A stretch of 7,920 bases of DNA from CAXDOZ01 sp963991145. Its GTDB lineage: Bacteria; Bacteroidota; Bacteroidia; Chitinophagales; JABDMM01. Location of the stretch: the NCBI GenBank assembly GCA_963991145.1, contig CAXDOZ010000109.1, forward strand, positions 1 to 7,920, read 5' to 3'. Below the pieces are notes generated by a model that was not told where the DNA came from, made no database searches, and saw only the letters and a list, made by a program, of their open reading frames with translations. The position numbers and the translations under genes were made by a program. How positions within the stretch are numbered: the stretch's first letter is position 1; each line of letters starts with the position of its first letter. Positions 1 through 6,514 of the stretch are shown here, one piece after another.

Positions 1-168
1 TCATTCTACCATGGTTCGACCTCCCGACGATGCTTCGCCTGTCGGGACAGGCTCGCTGGGGTCGATGTCCTCCTCCTTCGTTAAAACTTCGGGTTTCGAG
101 GAAGCCACAAGAAACCAGATGATGTAAAAAGAAGGAATCACGTCAATATAGCACAGGCATAAATTATC
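1..168 (-). other. short open frame, possible gene relic or repeat-derived frame
   Basis: A minus-strand frame is open from about 168 to a TGA at 3-1, with a stop (TAG) just upstream at 171-169. It contains SFYIIWFLVASSKPEVLTKE and ends PTGEASSGGRTMVE. It has no ATG near its beginning, only possible GTG or CTG starts. The SFYIIW stretch resembles the first strand of small GIY-YIG endonuclease proteins common in Bacteroidota, but the GIY, YIG and catalytic Arg/Glu parts that should follow are absent, so at best this is a deleted remnant. The C-terminal half is simply the translation of the palindrome at 16-65. I would not call it a functional gene. It may be a copy of a dispersed intergenic element. 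Confidence 0.2.
16..65. repeat. nested GC-rich palindrome (intergenic hairpin element)
   Basis: An inner perfect inverted repeat, gcctgtc at 37-43 and gacaggc at 46-52, with a 2-base centre, lies inside an outer one, tcgacctc at 16-23 and ggggtcga at 58-65 (one G-T mismatch). A competing arm pair exists as well: tcccgac at 22-28 with gtcggga at 41-47, so two hairpins are mutually exclusive. The composition is more GC-rich than the flanking DNA. No T-run follows on either strand, so a classic intrinsic terminator is not supported. It could be a dispersed palindromic repeat. Confidence 0.5.
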
Positions 169-172
169 CTAT

Positions 173-198
173 TTCCATATTATCCCATTACCCCATTA
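173..198. repeat. short degenerate tandem repeat, unit about TAATGGGN
   Basis: Read on the minus strand, TAATGGGG (198-191) and TAATGGGA (190-183) are adjacent 8-base units, followed by a decayed TAATATGGAAA. The tract lies about 15 bases downstream of the exchanger stop codon. Two and a half units is too few for a minisatellite. No function can be assigned. Confidence 0.35.
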
Positions 199-213
199 AG
201 TGAGAGTTCGGAT

Positions 214-1197
214 CTAGAAATCAAGCAAATTAACTCCTGCATATACTCCTGCGATAAAGAAGACATAGAGCAGGATAAAGACCAGGCCGGCGTAATTAGG
301 TGTGTTCTTCTTTAGTCCTAAAAGAACAAATAAGAGTGTCGCCACGCCCATCATAGGTAAGCTGAAATTCTTAATGGCCTCGCTCGCTACAATCGTTTCT
401 CCCTGAGAGTAAGCTATGATGCCCGGGATTCCAAGGACGCAAAAACTATTGAAGATGTTGGAGCCGATGATGTTTCCTAATATCAAGTTTGACAGTCCTT
501 TTCTTGCTGCTGAAAGGCTCACTGCAAGCTCGGGTAAGGAAGTACCAAGAGCAACTGCTGTTAGGGAGATCGCCTCCGGCGGATAACCCATGATATCCGA
601 GATCTTAATGATGCTCTCAACGGTGTACTTTGCACCCGCAGCAATCAGAATTCCGCTGACCAGGAAAACCAGAAATAAGGCATAGTTAGGTGCTCCCAAT
701 AGATCGTTCTCTGCTTCTTCTTCCTCTTCTTCATCATGAGGATAAACCAGGATGTAAACAATGTAGCCCACCAGGCAGCAAGTCATGACGATGGCTTCGA
801 AGAGATTGATCTCAAAATCCCAGAGGAAGCCAATAGTTAGAATGGCAGAAAGGATCAAAATGAGAAACTCCCTCAACTGCTTCTTCATGTCCACAACAAA
901 AGAAGCACTCACCAAAATGCTGATCCCCGCAATAAGAAAGATGTTGGAAATATTCGACCCTACTACATTCCCAATGATAATAGAACTGGAATTCTCTCCT
1001 CCGTGAAAAACGGCCGCTACAGATGCTGCCAATTCAGGAAGTGAAGTACCAAATGCCACGATCGTAGCTCCAACGATAAAGGTTGGGATCTTTAGTTTAA
1101 TTCCGATCGACTCAGCGGCTTCGATAAAGTAATCGGCCGACTTAAGAAGTACGAATAAACTAGCGGCAAAAATAGCACTCCAGTAGAGTAGTTCCAT
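214..1197 (-). CDS. CaCA-family Na+(H+)/Ca2+ exchanger, YrbG-like
   Basis: This is an inner-membrane cation/Ca2+ antiporter of about 327 residues, the usual length for prokaryotic CaCA proteins. The two inverted alpha-repeats are clear. Alpha-1 has AFGTSLPEL followed by GNVVGSNISNIF, and alpha-2 has ALGTSLPELAVS followed by GNIIGSNIFNSF. Counted from the ATG at 1197, the two ion-binding glutamates are E55 and E223, close to E54 and E213 of the archaeal NCX_Mj (from memory). The longest frame begins at an ATG at 1248, but its 17 extra residues lie over a dyad and a possible promoter, and the family normally starts just before the first helix, as MELLYWSAIF does, so 1197 is preferred. About ten hydrophobic segments are visible. 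Between the two halves, DEEEEEEAEND (residues 155-165) forms a strongly acidic linker. By family it should extrude Ca2+ against a Na+ or H+ gradient; the coupling ion cannot be read here. It is divergent from the MerR-like gene. Confidence 0.93.
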   Translation of the reverse strand: MELLYWSAIFAASLFVLLKSADYFIEAAESIGIKLKIPTFIVGATIVAFGTSLPELAASVAAVFHGGENSSSIIIGNVVGSNISNIFLIAGISILVSASFVVDMKKQLREFLILILSAILTIGFLWDFEINLFEAIVMTCCLVGYIVYILVYPHDEEEEEEAENDLLGAPNYALFLVFLVSGILIAAGAKYTVESIIKISDIMGYPPEAISLTAVALGTSLPELAVSLSAARKGLSNLILGNIIGSNIFNSFCVLGIPGIIAYSQGETIVASEAIKNFSLPMMGVATLLFVLLGLKKNTPNYAGLVFILLYVFFIAGVYAGVNLLDF

Positions 1198-1221
1198 CTT
1201 ACAATTTGGCGCTAAAATAAC

Positions 1222-1252
1222 CAAAGAAGCAAGGAATGCTTTAAGCATTCAA
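1222..1252 (-). promoter_or_regulatory. possible promoter of the exchanger gene
   Basis: On the minus strand a TTG at 1252-1250 could be a Bacteroidota -33 element, and 20 bases later CTTCTTTG at 1229-1222 matches the TTTG half of the -7 consensus TAnnTTTG but lacks its TA. A start near 1215 would give a leader of about 18 bases before the ATG at 1197. It would also exclude the longer start at 1248. Spacing is good but the -7 box is only partial. Confidence 0.25.
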
Positions 1253-1258
1253 GCTTCT
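1225..1258. promoter_or_regulatory. dyad (possible operator) between divergent genes
   Basis: The core gaatgctttaagcattc at 1234-1250 is a perfect 8+1+8 inverted repeat. It is flanked by a second pair, agaagc at 1225-1230 and gcttct at 1253-1258, so the symmetry covers about 34 bases around position 1242. It sits between the exchanger and MerR-like starts. MerR-type proteins typically bind a dyad inside a long promoter spacer, and here the core fills the spacer of the proposed exchanger promoter. Binding by the adjacent regulator is inference. It could also form a transcript hairpin. Confidence 0.45.
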
Positions 1259-1261
1259 GTG

Positions 1262-1269
1262 TAAATTTG
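1262..1269 (+). promoter_or_regulatory. match to Bacteroidota -7 box before the MerR-like gene
   Basis: TAAATTTG fits the Bacteroidota sigma-70 -7 consensus TAnnTTTG at every fixed position. The -33 position around 1240 holds only TTTA. If used, transcription would begin at about 1275, after the first ATG (1270), so translation would have to begin at 1276 as a leaderless message or at the in-frame ATG at 1312. The match may be chance in A/T-rich DNA. Confidence 0.3.
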
Positions 1270-1989
1270 ATGCCTATGGCTAAGGAGACCAGCAAGTTAT
1301 CTCATGGGGCGATGTTCCGGAAACTGGAGAACACTGAGTTCTCCATTAAGGCAACCGGACAACCATATCGCGTCATCAATAACTGGGATAAGCACGAGTT
1401 GCTTCGCGACTCGAGACTAAATCCTCAGGGCTGGAGAAGGTTTAACTGGTTCGAACTTACCTGGGCAAGGATGATCGCCGAGATGCGAAAGTTTGGACTA
1501 AGCCTCCAATCCATAAAGCACGTCAAGGAATCCCTCTTTGTGCCAAGTAAGGAGAACTCCTGGACGGAGTTCGACGAGATCGTCATGACATGCCTTGGCG
1601 AAGAGGAAGATTACCTCCTAATTGTAGAATCAGACGGTAGTACTCAGGTTTCTCTAAGTCGCCCGGATAGCCCAATGCCTTCACTGATAATTCCATTCCA
1701 GACCATTATTCGTCAGGTAGTAAATGAAGAAGAGCAGGTTGCTGCAAAAGATGCGGCGGAAAGCTCATTAAATCCAGAATTGCGCAAAGCAATCAACTAT
1801 ATCCGCGAAGCGGATTTTGAAAAGATCATCCTAAGCTTCGACGATTCACGTCCTCTGATCATTCGTAAAGGAGCAGATAAGAAAATGGTGAAGAAGGTTT
1901 TGGAGACCGTTACTTCATCGGAATTCAAAAGGATAATGATCCTCCGCCCGAAGGGCAAAGTCTTTGCATTGGAAGGCTCAGCAGTTTAA
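1270..1989 (+). CDS. MerR-like HTH transcriptional regulator
   Basis: This is a predicted cytoplasmic DNA-binding protein of 239 residues. About residues 23-90 fit a MerR-type winged helix-turn-helix: FSIKATGQPYRVINNWDKHELL is the recognition HTH, GWRRFNWFELTWARMI is the wing and following helix (GYRxY-E-L in classic MerR), and FGLSLQSIKHV is the FSLEEI-like segment. The C-terminal part (about 100-239) has no Cys-rich metal site or known ligand domain that I recognise; it contains an acidic stretch and ends with a basic, strand-rich segment (FEKIILSFDDSRPLIIRKG to RIMILRPKGKVFAL). The effector is therefore unknown. The frame is also open to a TTG at 1267. ATGs at 1270, 1276 and 1312 are all possible, and no clear ribosome site decides between them. 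The gene is divergent from the exchanger and convergent with the efflux operon, its TAA overlapping the TolC stop. The shared divergent region suggests control of itself and the exchanger. Confidence 0.8.
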   Translation: MPMAKETSKLSHGAMFRKLENTEFSIKATGQPYRVINNWDKHELLRDSRLNPQGWRRFNWFELTWARMIAEMRKFGLSLQSIKHVKESLFVPSKENSWTEFDEIVMTCLGEEEDYLLIVESDGSTQVSLSRPDSPMPSLIIPFQTIIRQVVNEEEQVAAKDAAESSLNPELRKAINYIREADFEKIILSFDDSRPLIIRKGADKKMVKKVLETVTSSEFKRIMILRPKGKVFALEGSAV

Positions 1990-3308
1990 TTGCTCTCAGC
2001 TATTCTCCCTAGTATCTCTCCCGAAAGTCGACTCAATTCCACTTCAGATTCAATTAACTGGTAAAGACTATCCAGCAGTCTCGACTCTGCAGTTAAGAGT
2101 TCGATCTGTACATCGCGGAAGTTGAAAGAGTTAATGGTACCATTTCTGAATCGCTCAGTAGATAGTTCCAGGTTTAGTCTGGCATTATCGACATTGGCCT
2201 GATTCACGTTTACGATCTTTCTCCTGGCCTCGTAAGTCTGATATGCCTTGTCAAGCTGCACGTTCAGGCTCTGAGTTAGCTGGTCGATCTGGATCTCACC
2301 AATGCGCTCGTTGACATTCGCATTCCTGATCTGATTGATAATGGTAGTCCCTTTAAAGAGAGTAAACTGCAAACTGAAGTTGATGTAATAATCCGTTTGT
2401 CCGCCCGATACCGGTTGCTGACCATCAACATTGAATCTATTCCAGTTGTAGTTCACTCCTGTGGTCATACTCACGGTCGGATATAGTTCAGATCTGGCCA
2501 GTTTCACTTCCTTCTTCAGTATTTCCTGATTGATATACTGATTAATCATCTGGGCATTATTATCAAGCATTTCCATTCGAAGGAATTCCAGATCATAATC
2601 CCGAATGCCCGGCTCAACGTTTCCATCCAACTCATAAAATCTTATATCCTCATCTATACCAAGAATCAGCTTTAGCTCCTGCAGCGAATTCTGAAAATTC
2701 AGTTCCTGTAACAGAAGGTTTGAAGAATCGGATAGATAAGCATTTTTAGCCTGGATCAGATCAAAGGTAGTGGCCGCACCAAGGCTCTTTTTCTCTTCTT
2801 CATATTGATATCGCGCACGGCTCAGCTCGAGTGTTTCCTGAAGTATCTCAACCTTGCGCTGCTCAACAAGAGCAAAGCTATACGCCAGAATTACTCCCTG
2901 AACAGTACTCTCAACAATCACTCTGGTATTCCCCAGACTTTGCTCTTCCAATAATTGCAGCCTGTTGCTCTCGGTCCATGCTCTGAATCCATCGAACATT
3001 ACCCAATCCAACTGGACAAATGGAGCTACCGAATTCAAATTGAATTTCCCCTGAAGGAATGAGGCCGGGTTCTGGTTATTAGAGAACTGATTCTGGTTAT
3101 TTAAGCCTCCTGTGATATTAGGAGTGAATCCGGCGTTGCCGGGATTGTTGTTATTCTCCGCAAGATTAACCTGCTCCTCAGCGATCTTTATATCGAAGTT
3201 GTGTATTAGACCTAACTCCACCGCTTCTCTCATGGTGATTTTCACTTTCTCCTGAGCAGATAGTCCAAGAGACAACAATGTGAGTATGATGATTGATACT
3301 GCTCTCAT
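1986..3308 (-). CDS. TolC-family outer-membrane efflux channel
   Basis: This is the outer-membrane factor of the tripartite pump, 440 residues from the ATG at 3308, which suits a TolC-family protein. The N-terminus MRAVSIIILTLLSLGLSAQ is a good signal peptide, cleaved at about Ala18-Gln19. Two outer-membrane-efflux repeats follow, at about 24-217 and 245-435, with long amphipathic helices. Each shows the conserved helix motif, FDLIQAKNAYL in the first (residues 182-192) and FRNGTINSFNFRDVQIEL in the second (about 387-404). The Asn-rich NNNNPGNAGFTPNI region near residue 55 is common in Bacteroidota homologues. The frame can be extended eight codons to a TTG at 3332 overlapping the pump gene, but the ATG lies one base after the pump stop (TAG-A-ATG), the same arrangement as the previous junction, so it is preferred and implies coupled translation. 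The stop TAA interlocks with that of the MerR-like gene. Confidence 0.92.
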   Translation of the reverse strand: MRAVSIIILTLLSLGLSAQEKVKITMREAVELGLIHNFDIKIAEEQVNLAENNNNPGNAGFTPNITGGLNNQNQFSNNQNPASFLQGKFNLNSVAPFVQLDWVMFDGFRAWTESNRLQLLEEQSLGNTRVIVESTVQGVILAYSFALVEQRKVEILQETLELSRARYQYEEEKKSLGAATTFDLIQAKNAYLSDSSNLLLQELNFQNSLQELKLILGIDEDIRFYELDGNVEPGIRDYDLEFLRMEMLDNNAQMINQYINQEILKKEVKLARSELYPTVSMTTGVNYNWNRFNVDGQQPVSGGQTDYYINFSLQFTLFKGTTIINQIRNANVNERIGEIQIDQLTQSLNVQLDKAYQTYEARRKIVNVNQANVDNARLNLELSTERFRNGTINSFNFRDVQIELLTAESRLLDSLYQLIESEVELSRLSGEILGRIAESN

Positions 3309-3309
3309 T

Positions 3310-6300
3310 CTATTCGAGGTCTCTTTTTTCAAGTGATTTTTCTTCTACCATCGCAGGCTCCACCTCTTCTCTGCTTGGCCACTTCCCTCCATCGTAAATG
3401 AACTGCAAGGCGCGACGAATATCATTCACAACAAGTATCAATGCAGGGTAGCAGATGATGATAAACAGGGTACCGAACAGAACTCCGTATGCAACAGAGA
3501 TCGCCATTGGAATTAGGAACTGTGCCTGTAAGCTCTTTCCAAGAATCAATGGATAAAGACCCAACACAGTGGTTATGGAAGTAAGCATAATCGGACGGAA
3601 ACGGTCCAATCCGGCTTGATAAGCTGCATCTCTCACTTTCATACCTTCCTTGATATTGCTATTGAATTTGCTCAAGAATACGACCGCGTCATTTATGATG
3701 ATCCCACATAGGGCGATCAAACCGAAATTAGACAGAATTGAAAGCGGCTTATCGTGGAACCAGTGACCAAAGATCCCGCAGAGCACACCCATTGGAAGCA
3801 ATGGAAGAATGATGAGGAATACTGCCTGAACCCATGATCTAAATACGAGCGTGATCAGGATGATAGCTACAAGCAGAACCAGTGGAAGCATCTTCATCAG
3901 CGAGTCCGCAAATTTTGCACTTTGCTGGCTTTGTCCTTCAAATGAAACCATAACACTCGGGAACTTGGCTTGCAGTTCCGGCACCAGAGATGACTGTATC
4001 TCTTCAAGGATAGGCTGCGCCGGAAGACTTTCATCCTGAAGCGAAGCTTCTACCAGGATCTGACGCTTGGTATCGAAGTGATTGATCAATACCGTTCCAC
4101 GCACGATCTCATAATCGATCAACTCCATGAGTGGGTATTCATCCCCTTCCATGGTCTTGATACGCATTTGCTCAAGCTGACCAATGGTTTTTCGATCCTC
4201 TTCAGGAAATCTTATCCAGATCTTTACCTCGTCTGATCCCTTTTGCAAACGCTGAATCTCCTGACCAAAGAATCCCTGGCGAATCTGATTGCTGATCTCT
4301 GAATGATCCAATCCAAGCATATAAGCTTTTGGCTTTAGCTCGATCTCCAGTTCGCGTTTTCCAATGATATCATTGTCGGTAATGTCTTTTAGCGTTGGAA
4401 GCGTTCTTAGTTGATCTTTCAACCAAACCTTCGCCGCCTCAAGCTCTTCAGCATTGCCACTTGTCATGTTGACTGAAACTGGCTTACCAAATCCCACAAA
4501 ACCACCAAAGGTCAGTTTCTGAGCCTCGGGCACAGTGCCAATTGCCTCTCTGAACATGTTTGCGATGACAGAGCTGGAGACGTTCCTGGTTTCGCCATCG
4601 AGCAATTGAATATCAATTGTACCGCAATGGCCTCCACTCTCTGATTCGGCAGAACCAAGTTGTATCTTTGTGCTCACGACCACACTCTCGCCATCTTCTC
4701 TTCCGGCAGACAGTTCTTCATTCACTTCCCAGATCTGAGTCTCGATATCACGTAGGATGTCTTCTGTTATATTTTCCGTCGTACCCGGAAGCAGTACAAG
4801 GTTTACATTGATATTATCACCGTCGATGGGCGGGAAGAATGTAAATGGAATAATTCCACCACTCATCATTCCAACCACAGACATACAGAATACAAGCAGC
4901 AGGGAAACAGAAGCGTACTTGAATCTCAATGAGAGTTTAAGAATGCTCCCGTAAATGGTATATCGGACGAAGTCCAATCCTTTGTTGATGGCATTTCGAA
5001 TCTTGTTCCCAAAACGATCAAAGGCATTCTTATCCTCTTCTTTTTTGTCCCTCATGGCTTTTGACAAAGCCAGGTGTGGAGGAAGAACGAGAGTAGCTTC
5101 TATGAGCGAAAAGCCCAAACAGCCAATCACAACCACTGCCATTTCCTTAATGATATCGCCTGTTCTTCCCTGAATGAAGAAAAGCAGGGAGAAGAAGAGC
5201 ATGGTGGTGGTTACCGATGCAAAAACTGCCGGAAGAACTTCTACCGCTCCGTCAATTGCAGCTCGCGTGGCAGATTTTCCCTTCTCGTATTGGGCATAAA
5301 TATTCTCGGCGATCACAATCCCATCATCCACCAGGATACCTATCACCAGGATCATCCCGAAAAGGGAGATCATATTGATGGTTATCCCAACGAGTGCTGC
5401 AGCGATGAACATTCCCATAAATGAGAGCGGAATTCCAACCGCTACCCAAAATGACAGGCGTAGGTTCAGGAAGAATCCGAGCGAAGCGAGAACAAGTAAA
5501 AGTCCGATGCCCCCATTTTTCACAAGGAGATCAATACGCTGCTGAAGACGAATAGTCTCATCTCTGGTTACAGTCAATTGCATAACCGGATTCTGCTTGT
5601 TAAATGAATCGCGATATGCCTTTACGAAGGAGTTTATCTTTTCTACATCCTCTTCGATCAGCTTATTGACCGTGATCGTAACAGCAGGCTTTGTATTGAA
5701 AAGCGTTTTTACAGGATCATCCTGAAATTGCTCTACTACTTCAGCCACATCTTTCAATCGAATTACACTTCCATCTTCGCTTGCGCGGATGACGATCTCG
5801 GCGATCTCATCAGCTTCAAACATTTTTTGGTTTGAGCGAATCAGGATCTCTTCTTCCTCAGATTTGATAGACCCACCGGAGATGTCGCGGTTATTCAGAC
5901 TAACTGCATTTGCGATCTCATCCATGGTCATGGAATAGCGCAAGAGTGCTTCTTCTTTAACCTTGATTGCAATCTCTAATTCAGGGAAGCCTGTAACACT
6001 GACCTGAGAAATGAAATCCTCTGCCATCAGGTCGTCTTCTATGCGCTCTCCGGTTTCCTTCAGCGTGGTCTTGGGCACTTCGCCACTTAAGACCATCTGG
6101 ATCGAAAGCTGAGTGTTCTTTGGAAGAAAGACCAGAGGCTTCTCCGCATCTACCGGTAAACCCGTGATCCCATCTACCGCATTTTTGACATCGGTAAGAG
6201 CTTTATCAAGATCGTAGCCTTCAACGATCTCGACCAATACGGTACTTGTGTTCTCTCTTGAAGTTGAAGTGATCCTGTCAACTCCCTGAATACCGATCAG

Positions 6301-6513
6301 CGCCTCTTCCACTTTCGTGGTGATCCCTGATTCAATTTCCTCCGGCGAGGTTCCCGGTTGAACTACCTGAATATTGATGGCGCGATTTGGCGTTAGCGGG
6401 AAGTAGGACTTATTCAGGCTGTGATAAGAGAATAACCCAATAATCACCGTAAGCACGATGAAGCTATTGGCCCAGATGGGGTACTTAATAAAATACTCTA
6501 TCAGCTTGCCCAT
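3310..6513 (-). CDS. RND efflux pump, inner-membrane permease (AcrB/HAE-1 type)
   Basis: This is the proton-driven pump of the tripartite system, 1067 residues, normal for the family. Helix 1 is at about 11-30. Periplasmic porter loop 1 spans about 31-330, helices 2-6 about 333-480, helix 7 about 534-555, porter loop 2 about 556-870, and helices 8-12 about 874-1030. A charged cytoplasmic tail ends in LEKRDLE. The twin aspartates of the proton relay are present in helix 4 (GILVDDGIVIAEN, D396-D397), and helix 11 carries RFRPIMLTS with the conserved Arg and Thr. In helix 10 the lysine equivalent to AcrB K940 is replaced: GIIINDAVVF has Asn941 there. An Asn at this site, in a V-N-D/N pattern, occurs in a branch of HAE-1 pumps (from memory). 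The loops lack an obvious CusA-type methionine metal site, so organic substrates are more likely than metal ions. The ATG at 6513 follows the adaptor stop by one base. Confidence 0.95.
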   Translation of the reverse strand: MGKLIEYFIKYPIWANSFIVLTVIIGLFSYHSLNKSYFPLTPNRAINIQVVQPGTSPEEIESGITTKVEEALIGIQGVDRITSTSRENTSTVLVEIVEGYDLDKALTDVKNAVDGITGLPVDAEKPLVFLPKNTQLSIQMVLSGEVPKTTLKETGERIEDDLMAEDFISQVSVTGFPELEIAIKVKEEALLRYSMTMDEIANAVSLNNRDISGGSIKSEEEEILIRSNQKMFEADEIAEIVIRASEDGSVIRLKDVAEVVEQFQDDPVKTLFNTKPAVTITVNKLIEEDVEKINSFVKAYRDSFNKQNPVMQLTVTRDETIRLQQRIDLLVKNGGIGLLLVLASLGFFLNLRLSFWVAVGIPLSFMGMFIAAALVGITINMISLFGMILVIGILVDDGIVIAENIYAQYEKGKSATRAAIDGAVEVLPAVFASVTTTMLFFSLLFFIQGRTGDIIKEMAVVVIGCLGFSLIEATLVLPPHLALSKAMRDKKEEDKNAFDRFGNKIRNAINKGLDFVRYTIYGSILKLSLRFKYASVSLLLVFCMSVVGMMSGGIIPFTFFPPIDGDNINVNLVLLPGTTENITEDILRDIETQIWEVNEELSAGREDGESVVVSTKIQLGSAESESGGHCGTIDIQLLDGETRNVSSSVIANMFREAIGTVPEAQKLTFGGFVGFGKPVSVNMTSGNAEELEAAKVWLKDQLRTLPTLKDITDNDIIGKRELEIELKPKAYMLGLDHSEISNQIRQGFFGQEIQRLQKGSDEVKIWIRFPEEDRKTIGQLEQMRIKTMEGDEYPLMELIDYEIVRGTVLINHFDTKRQILVEASLQDESLPAQPILEEIQSSLVPELQAKFPSVMVSFEGQSQQSAKFADSLMKMLPLVLLVAIILITLVFRSWVQAVFLIILPLLPMGVLCGIFGHWFHDKPLSILSNFGLIALCGIIINDAVVFLSKFNSNIKEGMKVRDAAYQAGLDRFRPIMLTSITTVLGLYPLILGKSLQAQFLIPMAISVAYGVLFGTLFIIICYPALILVVNDIRRALQFIYDGGKWPSREEVEPAMVEEKSLEKRDLE

Positions 6514-6514
6514 C

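Noticed and set aside
16..65. The palindrome as a terminator of the exchanger transcript
   Set aside because: It lies about 150 bases past the stop and lacks a following U-tract on the minus-strand transcript.
785..1006. Plus-strand frame of 73 codons opposite the exchanger gene
   Set aside because: It is antisense to conserved transmembrane segments, rich in Met/Lys/Arg as expected from reversed hydrophobic codons.
1198..1248. N-terminal extension of the exchanger to the ATG at 1248
   Set aside because: It would place 17 residues over the dyad and the proposed promoter. The shorter start puts the first ion-binding Glu at residue 55, as in the family.
1990..2060. Intrinsic terminator between the convergent regulator and TolC genes
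   Set aside because: The genes overlap at their stops and I could find no stem followed by a T-run in the adjoining coding sequence.
3851..4954. Several plus-strand frames of 60-65 codons within the pump gene
   Set aside because: They are all antisense to conserved pump sequence, with no plausible start context and no recognisable protein character.
5074..5424. A 116-codon plus-strand open frame inside the pump gene
   Set aside because: It is antisense to the helix 2-6 region of a well-conserved RND pump, and its translation is low-complexity and unlike any protein I know. It is explained as a shadow of the real gene.
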